A DNA stretch of 64,000 nt, taken from contig CANNZV010000115.1 of assembly GCA_947561585.1 (NCBI GenBank), positions 434,001 to 498,000 on the forward strand. The letters are read 5' to 3'. Origin of the DNA: Caprella mutica. Lineage: Eukaryota; Arthropoda; Malacostraca; Amphipoda; Caprellidae. A program made the position numbers and the translations under genes. The notes beneath the pieces were generated by a model. That model was not told where the DNA came from. It was given only the letters and a program-made list of their open reading frames with translations, and did not search any database. This document shows, piece after piece, positions 1 to 9,897 of this stretch (positions are counted from its first letter, which is position 1; every line of letters begins with the position of its first letter).

Positions 1-960
1 CTCTTTTCTCTGATAGTACATCATCACAGTGACTCTTTTCTCTGATAGTACATCATCACAGTGACTCTTTTCTCTGATAGTACATCATCACAGTGACGAT
101 TTTCTCTGATAGTACATCTTCACAGTGACTATTTTCTCTGATAGTACATCATCACAGTGACTCTTTTCTCTGATAGTACATCATCACAGTGACTCTTTTC
201 TCTGATAGTACATCATCACAGTGACTATTTTCTCTGATAGTACATCATCACAGTGACTCTTTTCTCTGATAGTACATAATCACAGTGACTCTTTTCTCTG
301 ATAGTACATCATTACAGTGGCTCTTTTCTCTGATAGTACATCATCACAGTGACTATTTTCTCTGATAGTACATCATCACAGTGACTCTTTTCTCTGATAG
401 TACATCATCACAGTGACTCTTTTCTCTGATAGTACATCATCACAGTGACTCTTTTCTCTGATAGTACATCATTACAGTGACTCTTTTCTCTGATAATACA
501 TCATTACAGTGACTCTTTTCTCTGATAATACATCATCACAGTGACTCTTTTCTCTGATAGTACATCATCACAGTGACTCTTTTTTCTGATAGTACATCAT
601 CACAGTGACTCTTTTTTCTGATAGTACATCATCACAGTGACTCTTTTTTCTGATTGTACATCATCACAGTGACTCTTTTTTCTGATAGTACATCATCACA
701 GTGACTCTTTTTTCTGATAGTACATCATCACAGTGACTCTTTTCTCTGATAATACATCATCACAGTGACTCTTTTCTCTGATAGTACATCATCACAGTGA
801 CTCTTTTTTCTGATAGTACATCATCACAGTGACTCTTTTTTCTGATAGTACATCATCACAGTGACTCTTTTTTCTGATTGTACATCATCACAGTGACTCT
901 TTTTTCTGATTGTACATCATCACAGTGACTCTTTTTTCTGATAGTACATCATCACAGTGA
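1..960. repeat. 32-bp minisatellite, 30 copies
   Basis: A 32-bp unit (reading ctcttttctctgatagtaca followed by tcatcacagtga) repeats head to tail exactly 30 times. Unit starts stay in phase from base 1 to base 929, so I see substitutions but no length changes. Two subtypes are visible: units with ttttctctg dominate the left two thirds, and units with ttttttctg cluster on the right. The array may continue beyond the left edge of the window. There are no unique spacers, so it is not a CRISPR array. Confidence 0.97.
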
Positions 961-1494
961 CTCACTGTACACGTCCACACGCTTATAATTCGTCAATGTG
1001 TTTGAAAAATATTGGTTGTGATATCTAGGTATCACAAAATAAATATTCAATGTACTTAAATTGGTCGATATTACTCATATACATTATTGTATGTCAGAAT
1101 ATATAAATATTCACCTTCACATGAAAGTATACAATGTCTTAGTTTTTGATTCTACTGTTTGACAAAGTTTTCAATTTTACTGTTTGAAAAACAATTTTCT
1201 ATGGACTTCTTCAAACTCTAGTTTTTATCCAGTTGCTGTAAATACAGTTCATGAGAAAAAGAATTAATTTTGTTCAGATTTTAGAACTAATGTTTTAAAA
1301 TCTCTTGACTGAAAGGAAAAAATGTACTTTGCAAAGTACTTTTTACTTGGGAAGTAACAAGTACTTGTAAAAAGTACTTCTAAGTAATTATTCAAAGTAC
1401 TTTTTAGAAAGTACTTGAAGTAGTACTTGAAGTACTTACTTGTTACTTAGTACTTTTAATTGGTACTTGGGAAGTACTTTCCCGCCCATCTCTG
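961..1494. mobile_element. Right end of a hAT-like DNA transposon
   Basis: About 350 bp of unremarkable AT-rich sequence is followed (1320-1480) by many copies of the palindrome AAGTACTT and its variants, ending in cccgcccatctctg at 1494. Read from the outside in, the end is CAGAGATGGGCGGGAAAGTA, which looks like a hAT terminal inverted repeat with subterminal AAGTACTT motifs. The next eight bases, ACTACACA (1495-1502), belong to the LINE coding frame and would be the target duplication. The partner end is not in the window, so the 8-bp duplication cannot be confirmed. The left limit of the element is unknown. Confidence 0.45.
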
Positions 1495-2337
1495 ACTACA
1501 CAAAAAGCCAAACACACACTCAAAATTATTAAAGCACTAACATCCACACACTGGGGCAAATCCAAAGAAACACTACTATACACATACAAAACAATCACAC
1601 GCCCTATATTAGAATACAGCAACACAGTTTGGTCTCCCATAACATCAAACTCAAACATTAACAAACTACAGACAATACAAAACACTGCACTCAGGACCGC
1701 TACTGGCTGTACATAAGACACCAACATACAACACCTACACGACGAAACACAAACACTACCACTCACCGAACGCCTCAAACTACATGCATCTCAATATAGA
1801 CAAAAGACACTAGATCCAGAACACCCCCTCCACCACCTAACCCAACTACCCACAGCCCAAAGACACAAGAAACAAAACATACATGACAACAACAACAACA
1901 ACTACACAATAAACATAGACACCACCCCAGAAACGACAACCTCAGATACCATCAAACAAAACATGAAAACCATCCATACACAAATAGTAAGCTCATATCT
2001 CACATCAAAAACCCAAAACAAAATACTACAAGACCAAGCACCTGAAATAAACACATATGAAACCACACTACCCCGGCACACACGCAGGCAACTTGCACAA
2101 CTCAGAACAAATAAATCCCCACTACTACACAGATACCTACACAAAATATCACCTGACACACACACATCACCAAACTGTCCACTCTGTAAAACATACACAC
2201 ACGACACCATACACCTCTTTAACTGCCCCAATCTCCAAACCTCTCTCACTCCATTGGAGCTTTGGACTGACCCTGTGGGAGTGGCGCCCCTGATCGCCGA
2301 GTGGGGGTCCTCCTGGGATTGTAGGTGGGAGGAGTAA
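1495..2337 (+). pseudogene. Jockey-type LINE (LINE0), RT C-terminal fragment
   Basis: One plus-strand frame can be read from 1495 to the stop at 2337, broken by a single in-frame TAA at 1714. The translation carries the C-terminal part of a non-LTR retrotransposon reverse transcriptase: a thumb-like stretch (YKTITRPILEYSNTVWSP), then a long tail with LAQLRTNKSPLLHRYLHKI and a CPLC-x6-H-x4-C cluster (CPLCKTYTHDTIHLFNC). This tail is common in jockey-like elements of aquatic arthropods, as I recall it; a database search would settle the clade. The 5' part, with endonuclease and catalytic RT motifs, is missing because the hAT-like end lies immediately upstream. It is a dead fragment. Confidence 0.8.
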
Positions 2338-2534
2338 CCCCAAACACCACACACACAAATATGCAAAACCTCGCACCTCCACCCTGGCCCTGGGCTTAGT
2401 TGCCCGCAGCATCGCTGGGGTGGGCGGTACCCCTCCCTACTGGTGGGGTGGCTCGTCGCGGGTTGACAGACCGTGAAAGCAGTGAGAACAGACCCCACTC
2501 CCAGTGTCGGGAGTGAGGAGGGGTCGACATCATC
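1495..2534 (+). mobile_element. LINE0 3' part, coding end plus 3' UTR
   Basis: This is the coding fragment described at 1495-2337 plus about 195 bp of GC-rich 3' UTR, ending in gtcgacatcatcatca. The LINE1 coding frame starts directly after this in the codons ATC AAG GAG GTG. LINE0 therefore appears to have inserted into an ATC-repeat within LINE1, although the 5' flank of that insertion is outside the window. No poly(A) tail is visible; the end is the short ATC repeat. Confidence 0.6.
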
Positions 2535-3110
2535 ATCAAGGAGGTGGCAGGCGAGTTTGGGCTGGAGGTGAACGCTGGAAAAAGCAAGTGTTTGCTGTTC
2601 AATGTAAGAGACGGAGTTGAGGAGATAGAGGGAATTCAGGTGGTGAGGGAGATAGAGTATTTGGGTGTGATGGTGGCAGACAGACGACGTGGATTGTATG
2701 AGGGACAGCGGAGGAGGATGATTGAGCAGACAAGACAGCTGAGCAATATGACATACTCTGTAATTGAGAAGAGCTGCCACAGAGTGAAGATGGGCAAAAC
2801 TTACTGGAAGTCAGTGGTACTGCCCAGTGTTTTGTTTGGAATGGAGGTGGTGGATCTGAGGGAGGAGGACATCGGGAAGCTGCAGAGACAAGAGAGTGGA
2901 ACAATGAGACGAATATTGGGTGCACCTAGATATGCAACCATTGCTGGAATGAGAGGTGAAATAGGGATAGGAACGATGAAGAGTAGAGTGGTGAGAGGAA
3001 GGCTACAATACCTGAGGAGGAAGATGCAATGAAGGAGTGAGTTGGTGAAGAGGGTGATCGGAGAGATGAGAGTAAGTCGAGCAGGATGGTGGAAGAGAAC
3101 TGAAAAATAC
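2535..3110 (+). pseudogene. LINE1 fragment 1, RT palm end and thumb
   Basis: The plus frame reads through NAGKSKCLLFN, REIEYLGVMV and LSNMTYSVIEKSCHRV, KTYWKSVVLPSVLFG, the typical region just after the FADD active site of a non-LTR reverse transcriptase. The frame stops at 3030 (TGA), but the same frame continues as recognisable protein (AGWWKRTEKYLK) up to the MITE at 3111. The same words recur in LINE3 (MSNMTYSVIHKSCNRV, GKTYWKSVVMPSLLYG), so LINE1 and LINE3 belong to one family. LINE1 is cut by a MITE, LINE2 and a DNA-transposon block; later pieces lie at 3709-3749, 8705-8990 and about 11696-11912. Confidence 0.8.
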
Positions 3111-3708
3111 TTAAAGGTCCCCTCCAAGCAAATATTTTTATGGCCTTATTAAACGAGGCTAATGTTTCTTATCATTTTGCTGCAAACCACATCGAATTTG
3201 GTAGCATATTTTTAATTTTATAAGCTTTTAAAGATTTTTATAATCAAAACTCTACAAAACCTATTTCACTTCCGACTTACTAATTTAAGAAATTTTCAGC
3301 CTGAAGAAAAAGAATGTACACCATTTGTTTTGATTGTCAACTAGGTATTAGGTTTAATAAATCCATTTAATATTCGTGTAAAGATAAAAAATTGAATGAA
3401 CTTATAATAGAAACGTTTATATACTTTAGGAAACAATTAATATCTAAAATAAAGGCCGAAAATGCATGGTTTGTTTATAAAATTCAATTTGTAATCAAAA
3501 CAAAGAGTGTACAATCTTCTTCTTGAGCATCAGATTAGTGATTCGCTCAATTGTTGCTCACAGAGTATTAAAAAACTTTAAAAACAAATTATAAGATATT
3601 TACTGAACCGGATTGTATGCTGTTTGCAGAATAATGATCGTAGACCTTAGTTCTATAATATTATGTTATAGACTCATTTTTTTCACGGAGCCTGGAGAGG
3701 ACCTTTAA
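3111..3708 (+). mobile_element. TTAA-flanked MITE, copy 1
   Basis: A 598-bp AT-rich element begins TTAAAGGTCCCCTCCAAGC and ends GCCTGGAGAGGACCTTTAA, giving terminal inverted repeats of about 19 bp with two mismatches. All three copies in the window begin and end with TTAA, which suggests a TTAA target duplication as in piggyBac-type elements. There is no coding capacity. Removing the element and one TTAA joins the LINE1 reading frame across 3110/3709, so it inserted into LINE1. Other copies lie at 9152-9757 (same orientation) and 10262-10848 (inverted). Confidence 0.85.
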
Positions 3709-3778
3709 GAGTGGGCGCATATTGAGGTGGATGAGGTGATGATGATGAGCGCAGGAGAATTGAGCGAGGGGGAACGCT

Positions 3779-3930
3779 CCGGGGTTTCCTCCGGATGCGG
3801 CCAATGGACCACCGGGCCACCCGGAAAGGAGTGGGCGAAGTCCCCGAGAGGGGTCCGGGGTTTCCTCCGGATGCGGCCAATGGACCACCGGGCCACCCGG
3901 AAAGGAGTGGGCGAAGTCCCCGAGAGGGGA
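3779..3930 (+). repeat. Tandem duplication (76 bp x2) in the LINE2 5' UTR
   Basis: The segment starting ccggggtttcctccggatgc and ending ccccgagagggg occurs twice in direct succession, with a spacing of 76 bp. It is much more GC-rich than the surroundings and sits just before the first LINE2 coding region. Tandem 5' UTR monomers serve as internal promoters in some LINEs; that role here is inferred only from position and composition. Confidence 0.85.
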
Positions 3931-4048
3931 GAGGCCTCACACCCCCGGGGGGACTACGGAGGGAGGTCGGTACAGCCAGCCTGCCAACCTCCTAAAACAT
4001 ATACACGGCGAGGGCACTTTCGGTGACCGATCCACTGGGGTACCTCTG

Positions 4049-5001
4049 GTGTCGGGCAGACACTGTCGGCTGCTAGTAGAGGTAAGGCTTAGGACGATCC
4101 ATCCAAACCCTGGACCTATGCCCAGGGGGAGGAGAAGTCGTGGGGAGGGAAGAAGGGTTAGAAATAGTCGTAGGTATAGAAATAGAAGGGTGGGAAGAAT
4201 AGAGGTGGGGGGTGAGAATAGGAGGGAAGCTACAATAGTTACTTGGAATTTACAGAAAATTTCATTAAGGGATCACAATAGGAGAAGGTTAGGTAGAATT
4301 TTAGATTATATAGTTAGACGGGGATGGGAGATAGTCCTGGTTTCTGAGCTTAACTCAGACCAGGAGGGGGTTATTTGGCTAGGAGATGATAGGGACCAAT
4401 AGCTTTAGTTCACGGTAGGAAGTCAGGGATAATTCTTAGAGGGGAAGCTTTAGATAGTTGGAAGAGGGAGGGTCAGAAGAAATGGTTAGGAGAGAGGGTG
4501 ACAGCAGTCACCCTTCAGGGCCTTAGATTATTCGCTTCTTATCAGCCTATTTGGGGTAGGGATTTAGAGGGAATGGATAGATATAGAATAGATTTATAAA
4601 ATCAGGTAAGTATGACTAGCGGGGGGGAGGTATTAGTAATAGGAGGGGATTTTAATGCTAATGTAGGGTCAAATAGGCAGAGAAGGGGTTAGCGTGGGTA
4701 AAAAGTTTCATGCCACATAGGAATAGGGGGACCTGGTTTAGTAATGTGTATAGGAGGTGGTATGAGTTAGATGGGTTCATGGTTAAGGGAATAGATAGGC
4801 ATAGGTTAGTTAGGAGTGTAAGGACGGTCAGAGAAAATACTTTCTCTGACTATAGGCCTAAGAAATTAGTGATAAGGTACAGTGGTAAGAGATGGAGGGA
4901 GGTAGGGGGTAGAAGAGAGAGGGCACCAAACATTAAATGGGAGATGAGGGGAAGAGTAGGGAGCTTAGTAGAAGGACGAGGGAAAAGTTGGATGAGGTAG
5001 A
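4049..5001 (+). pseudogene. LINE2 endonuclease region with 2A-like N-terminus
   Basis: The first open stretch (4049-4402) starts with a short leader ending IHPNPGP (NPGP at residues 20-23, bases 4106-4117), then an Arg-rich segment and the first endonuclease motif (TIVTWNLQKISLRDHNR), followed by VLVSELNSDQEGV. After a stop and frame changes the endonuclease continues with YQPIWGRD, VIGGDFNANVG and a final SDYRP near 4847, matching the usual N-x-Q, GDFN and SDH/SDY order of APE-type LINE endonucleases. The NPGP leader resembles the 2A-like peptides known at the N-terminus of some APE-type LINE proteins. At least three breaks make it non-functional. Confidence 0.75.
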
Positions 5002-5039
5002 TTGGGAAGACGGGACCTTAGGGGAAATGGAATGGGATA

Positions 5040-6478
5040 AGATTAGGAAACTATTAATATGTAGAAGTAACTGATGAGGTATGTGGTAGGAGGGATGGGA
5101 AGGTAATAAATCCCTGGACAATAGGTAGAGAGGGGGAAATAGAAATAATGAGGAGGGAAATAGGTAGGTGGGTAGAGAGTAGGAATGAGGTAGTAGGTAG
5201 GCAGGAGTATAGAGCTAGGTTAAGGAATAGAGGGAGAGATGTAGAAGATAGGTTAAATAGGGATTTAGAGGAGGTTAGGCAAGGGGTAAGATTAGTTCGT
5301 AGTAATTTAAAGAATAGTCTTAGGGCATGGGAAAGGGAATGGTGGGAGGAGAAGATTAGGGAGTGCGAGGATGCTAGTAGGAGGGGAAAAGTAGGGGATA
5401 TGTATAGAATTTTAAGGAATTTAGGGACTAGGGGATGGAAGGCACCAGCTAGCACTACAATCACCAATAGGAAATTTAAGGAACATTTTGAGGCAGTTTC
5501 GAGGGATAGGTATGAGGAAGATAGGGAAACTTTTGAAGAGGTTTTAGGTAGAGTTAGGGATTTAAGAGGGAGCAGGCAAGCTGAAGAGGCAAATGAATTA
5601 ATGAATGAGGAGCCGGAAGAGGAGGAGATAGAGGAGGTGATCAAGGAGATTAAAGATTCTGCGCCTGGGGAAGATGGGGTTAGGATAGGTTATAGGGAAA
5701 AGGTAGTTAGGGAAAAGGTAGTTAGGATAGTTCAGTTGATGTTTAGGGAAAGTGCAGGTAGGTGGAAAGAGGGTTTAAAGGGGGGATTAGTGGTGCCTCT
5801 ACACAAGAAGGGAGATAGGAATAATAGGGATAATTATAGGGGGGTGTGTCTGTTAGCTATTTGAAGTAGGATTCTAGCTAGGGTTATTTCTAAGAGGCTT
5901 AGATGGTGGGTAGAAGAGTTAGGGTTAGTAGACGAAAATTAGGCTGGGTTTAGAAGGGGAAGGTCGACCGCAGACGCGACCCAGGTCATGGTGAGGATAT
6001 GGAAAGATGTTAGTGATTATAGGCTTAGGACAGGGGGATAGGGAACCACAGGCAAGGCTTCTGGACTTGAGGAAGGCATATCCTCGAGTAAATAAGCCTT
6101 GCTTGTGAAGTATTTTAGATAGGTATGGGTTAGGTGGGAATTGTTTAAGGGAAATTAAGGATTTGCATGAGACGACGGAATATAGGGTTAGGGGGAAGGA
6201 GGGGGTTAGTGAGAAATGGGTGCCAGCTAGGGGTTTCAGGGAGGGGTGTGCTACTTCGCCTGTTCTGTTTAACGTTTTTCATCAAGCGGTGATCAGACAG
6301 GCGGAGGAAGCTAGAAGGGAGCTAGGGGGTGATAGGGTGGGAATCAAGTGGCACTGGATACCGAGGGGGGGGGTCTTTCTTGGGAGCAGGTAGGTGGGAA
6401 AAGGGGTGCTCGGAGGCTAAGAGTCTGACCTTAACATCGTCACTCTTTGCCGATGACACTACCATTATAGGTGAGGGG
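5040..6478 (+). pseudogene. LINE2 reverse transcriptase, N-terminal and palm part
   Basis: The longest open stretch (5148-5864) is highly charged and reaches RT motifs: KDSAPGEDGVR, then LVVPLHKKGDRNNRDNYRGV. After an in-frame stop the reading continues with RILARVISKRL and AGFRRGRSTADA. A damaged segment follows, and then (6163 on) GFREGCATSPVLFNVFHQAV and, near 6446, SLFADDTTIIGEG with the catalytic FADD. The foldback element starts directly after this motif at 6479, and RT coding resumes at 7396. Many stops (for example near 5862, 5941 and 6040) show it is decayed. Confidence 0.8.
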
Positions 6479-7395
6479 TACACGGAAAACTGCCAGGCGG
6501 AAGACTGCCAGGCGGAAAACTGCCGAAGCGGATAACTGCTAGGCGGAAAGCTGCCAGGCGGAAAACTGCCATGCGGAAAGCTGCCAGTCACTTACTGGCA
6601 ATTTATAGTTTGTGAAATATTTAGAATTTGCAACACAACATTTATGATTATTAAACTGCTATTACCTACTAATAGAACCTAATTCTCTGACAATTTCACT
6701 CGATCGAATTGGATTGTATATTAATTATTAATACTTGTTACATATAAATGAATATTGTAAAAATGAAGGAGTTGTGCAATTGACATGGAGAATAGAAATG
6801 TAAATATAATAAATATTGAACAAACATATATGTTGATTTAACATATACTTAATTTATTGTATAATTTAAGATTAATTAATTATGAGAATATTTAATTAGC
6901 TATTAATCACAAATCAGTACGCGGGGTTTAACGTTAGCTTTTGAACCAAAGGTTTTATTGCTGACATTAATATAGGAAATTAAAAACAAGGGACTATATA
7001 CGTAACTTAACATGTTTTTTAAAATTTACGTGACATAGCAAATAAGTATAAAATGGTAATTGTTACTTTGGTTTACTGTGTGTTTAATGAGGTAGCTTTG
7101 TTGAAATATAATTTTCATTTGGATATTAAGTAATCCAATATCTATTTTGTTATTACTGTAAAAATGAATATCCCCTTAATCCCTTAACGAAGGGCTGACG
7201 CCGTTTTTTTAATTAAAATGTTCTTTGAATGTGTTTATAACTAAATAATAAAAGTAAAAAAATACATAACTTCCCATTAAGTGACTGGCAGTTTTCCGCC
7301 TGGCAGTTTTCCGCATGGCAGTTTTCCACTTCGGCAGTTTTCCGCCAGGCAGTTTTCCGCCAGGCAGTTTTCCGCCTGGCAGTTTTCCGGACACC
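6479..7395. mobile_element. Foldback element FB1 with tandem-repeat arms
   Basis: The two ends are about 120-bp inverted arms, each built from about seven variants of a 15-bp unit, GGAAAACTGCCAGGC, followed by cagtcactta at the inner edge. The centre is about 670 bp of AT-rich DNA without coding capacity. The flanks show a 10-bp duplication, AGGTGAGGGG (6469-6478 and 7396-7405). Deleting the element and one duplication rejoins the LINE2 RT frame after FADD. Long inverted arms made of short direct repeats with a 9-10-bp duplication resemble Drosophila FB-type or Mutator-like non-autonomous elements; the superfamily is not proven. Confidence 0.85.
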
Positions 7396-7710
7396 AGGTG
7401 AGGGGGTAGAATTATAAGAGGGAGTAAGGAAGATTAAGGAGGTTATGGGTAAGTTTGAGGAAAGGAATAACGAAGATAAGGAAGAGGGTTTAGTTTTTGG
7501 GGATGATAGAGATAGTGAGGGAATTAGGGTGCTAGGATCTTGGATGGGACCTGAAGAGGATAGTAGGAATAGGATTAGGCGGGCAAATGGGTTATGGGCT
7601 AAGGTTAAGGGGCAATTAAAGGGATCTAGGCTTAGTAAGAGGTGGCAGGGTAGGATTTTAGAGGGTTGTGTAGAGAGTGGATTATTGTTTGATTGTAGTG
7701 TTAGGGTTTA
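7396..7710 (+). pseudogene. LINE2 reverse transcriptase, post-FADD part
   Basis: This resumes the LINE2 frame after the foldback insertion: VMGKFEERNNEDKEEGLVFG, then GIRVLGSWMGPEEDSRNRIR, the usual region following the RT active site where a K-rich helix precedes a YLG-like motif (here VLGSW). WAKVKGQLKGSRLSKRWQGR follows, the start of the thumb. The frame ends in TAG at 7711. No catalytic residues are expected in this part. It is only meaningful as the continuation of 5040-6478. Confidence 0.75.
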
Positions 7711-7712
7711 GT

Positions 7713-8704
7713 GGGGAAGGATATAAAGAAGTTACAGAGTTGAATAGATAGGAAGTATAGGTATGTTTGGAGTAATAGGAATGGGGAGCCACTAAGGCAA
7801 ATGGAAAGTAGGGGGGAGAATATGTGGGATGTTAGGGCTAGGTTAGGGATTAGATCGATTAGGACTAAGATAGAAGTGAGGGTACTCGAAAGGTTAGGGC
7901 ATGTGATGAGGATGGGGAACGATAGGCAGGTTAAGGCAGCTGTGTTGGGGTGGTATGAGGGACTAGAAGGACTGGGGAAAAAGAAAGGTAGGAAGAGGAA
8001 TACGGGGCTGTATTGGAAGAGGTTACTTAGGGAGGCAGGTGTGGATTATACGGATGTTGAGAGGTTAGTGGGAGATAGGGATGGGTGGAAGAAGATTGTG
8101 AAGGATAGGAAGGAGCTATGGGAAAGGCAGCAGGGGCATAAGTACGAATGGGGTAGACGGGAAAAAAGGTAGATAAGGTAGTAGCTCAGGATAGAAGGGT
8201 AGAGGTAGATGGTTTTAGGTGTCACTGGGAAGGATGTGACAAGGTATGTAAGTCTAGGGGGGGGGGGGTATTGGTGCATGAGAAGAGGATGCATAGGTTA
8301 GCTGAGGATAGGGTTAGGTTTAGTTGTGATAGGTGTGGGGTTAGCTTAGAGACTGAGGGGGCTAGGAAGAACCACATGGAAACATGTGGTAGATGGGAAT
8401 AGGAGGGAATACCATAAGTGTAGGAGGGTAGTTAGTCGGGCTAATTATGCTAGGCATGTAAGGAGTTGTAGGCAGGTATGGGATCCGGGGGGACAGGTAG
8501 AGGGGGCAGATGTGGGGTTACGGGTGGGGGGGGGGGGAGAAGTAGGGGTAGAATTAGTAGCAAGGGGTTTTAAAACTAAGAGGGTTATATGCATTTTTTG
8601 CAGGCGGGAGCAGTCGGCGGCCAACCTCGCTCGGCACCAGAGGGGCTGCGGTGGTCGGGAGCTGGAGGAGGGACCGCGCCCGCCCCTGACGGGGGCGCTT
8701 GGTC
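7713..8704 (+). pseudogene. LINE2 C-terminal region with zinc fingers
   Basis: The open stretch 7801-8172 contains the LERLGHVMRM word and a Lys/Arg-rich stretch, typical of the C-terminal domain of several LINE clades. After a frame change come candidate zinc-binding units: CHWEGCDKVC...H...H (8219-8290), CDRCGVSLETEGARKNHMETC (from about 8325), CRRVVSRANYARHVRSC (8413-8475) and CIFCRREQSAANLARHQRGC (8590-8650). These are C2H2/C2HC-like repeats in tandem. Such fingers at the LINE C-terminus probably aid nucleic-acid binding; that role is inferred. A long G run at about 8257 and 8527 accompanies frame changes. Confidence 0.7.
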
Positions 8705-8990
8705 ATGATGATGAGAGTCGCGGAGAGAGTGGAAGTAGAATGGAGGGTGGAGATGGAGGAGAAGAGCATGCTGTAGCTATATCGAAGATGCAAGACTGAG
8801 ATGAGGGAGGAGGATTATGAAGGAGGAGAGGGTTCGAGATTGTGGTTCGGTGCGAGGACGAACTGTCTGTGGCTGGGAGACAGGAGGGGAGTGGCGGAGG
8901 AGAGGATGTGTCAGATGTGTGGAGGGGGAGAGGTGGAAGACCTGAAGCATTTACTGATGGATTGTGGAGCTTTGGAGATGGAGAGTGTCA
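8705..8990 (+). pseudogene. LINE1 fragment 3, C-terminal CCHC-like domain
   Basis: After the LINE2 target duplication the LINE1 frame resumes: RVEVEWRVEMEEKSML, a stop, LYRRCKTEMREEDY, then SRLWFGARTNCLWLGDRRG and a CQMC...H...C cluster (MCQMCGGGEVEDLKHLLMDC). LINE3 has the same order (SLYNECKSEIRDE, RCRNNSLRLKWRERY, CVACYLGVVESLEHFLCEW). The frame is lost near 8990 where a block of DNA-transposon sequence starts. Confidence 0.75.
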
Positions 8991-9151
8991 TGGACTACTT
9001 TTGATTATTTAACTTCTGAGTTGTAGGTTATTAAAGTCGAGTAGCCCAATGAATTTTCTATTTGAACAGAAACACACGTGCCTGAAACCAGTCAAAATAA
9101 ACCTAATTAGGAAATATGCACAATACAAATTTTGAAGTAGTTTCCTAAATC

Positions 9152-9757
9152 TTAAAGGTCCCCTCCAAGCAAATATTTTTATTGCTTTATTTAACGAGGC
9201 TAATGTTCCTTATCATTTTGCTGCAAACTGCATCGAATTTGGTAGCGTATTTTTAATTTTATATGCTTTTAAAGATTTTTAAAATCAAAACTCTATACCT
9301 ATTTTACTTCCGACTTACTAATTTAAGAAATTTTCAGCCTGAAGAAAAAGAATGTACACCATTTGTTTTGATTGTCAACTAGGCATTAGGTTTAATAAAT
9401 CCATTTAATATTCGTGTAAAGGTATAAAATTGAATGAACTTATAATAGAAACGTTTATATACTTTAGGAAACAATTAATATATAAAATAATTTAAATAAA
9501 GGCCGAAAACGCATGTTTTTTTTTATAAAATTCAAATTTGTAATCAAAACAAAGAGTGTACAATCTTCATCTTGAGCATCAGATTAGTGATTCGCTCAAT
9601 TGTTGCTCACAGAGTATTAAAAAACTTTAAAAATAAATTATGAAATATATATTGAACCGAATTGTATGCAGTTTGCAGAATAATGATCGTAGACCTTAGT
9701 TCTATAATATTATGTTGTAAACTCATTTTTTTCCCGGAGCCTGGAGAGGACCTTTAA
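9152..9757 (+). mobile_element. TTAA-flanked MITE, copy 2
   Basis: This is a 606-bp copy of the element at 3111-3708, in the same orientation. It starts TTAAAGGTCCCCTCCAAGCA and ends GGAGAGGACCTTTAA, with the interior aligning throughout (for example gaatgtacaccatttgtttt, and agattagtgattcgctcaat). It differs by small indels. It contains no coding sequence. Confidence 0.85.
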
Positions 9758-9897
9758 AGTTAAACATTCATAGCTTGAGATATGGGATCTTGTTTGAAAT
9801 TCACGAGCCACCATATTTCAATGTTGAAAATTTGCAAAATGATAGTAATTATTATATGAACAAAAAATTCAGTAGTTTAGATACGAGAATTTTATAC

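Larger units (their letters stand above)
3750..8704 (+). mobile_element. LINE2, near full-length non-LTR retrotransposon nested in LINE1
   Basis: The element is flanked by an exact 11-bp duplication ATGATGATGAG (3739-3749 and 8705-8715) and lies inside the LINE1 frame. In order it contains a GC-rich 5' UTR with a duplicated 76-bp unit, an apurinic-type endonuclease region preceded by a 2A-like NPGP motif, reverse transcriptase, a C-terminal region and C2H2/C2HC zinc fingers. A 917-bp foldback element interrupts it directly after the FADD motif. Without that insertion it is about 4.0 kb. Several in-frame stops and frameshifts make it inactive. The 3' end is the GC-rich tail gggggcgcttggtc followed by the ATG-repeat target. 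Confidence 0.85.

Noticed and set aside
1..960. CRISPR-like regular repeat array
   Set aside because: Units are contiguous with no unique spacers, in an animal genome; it is a minisatellite.
1902..2780. 292-codon minus ORF
   Set aside because: Antisense to LINE0 and LINE1 coding fragments, which have clear RT motifs on the plus strand.
3661..4026. Pro/Gly-rich ORFs on both strands
   Set aside because: They come from the GC-rich duplicated LINE2 5' UTR and have no domain.
5054..5644. 196-codon minus ORF
   Set aside because: Antisense shadow of the LINE2 region 5148-5864.
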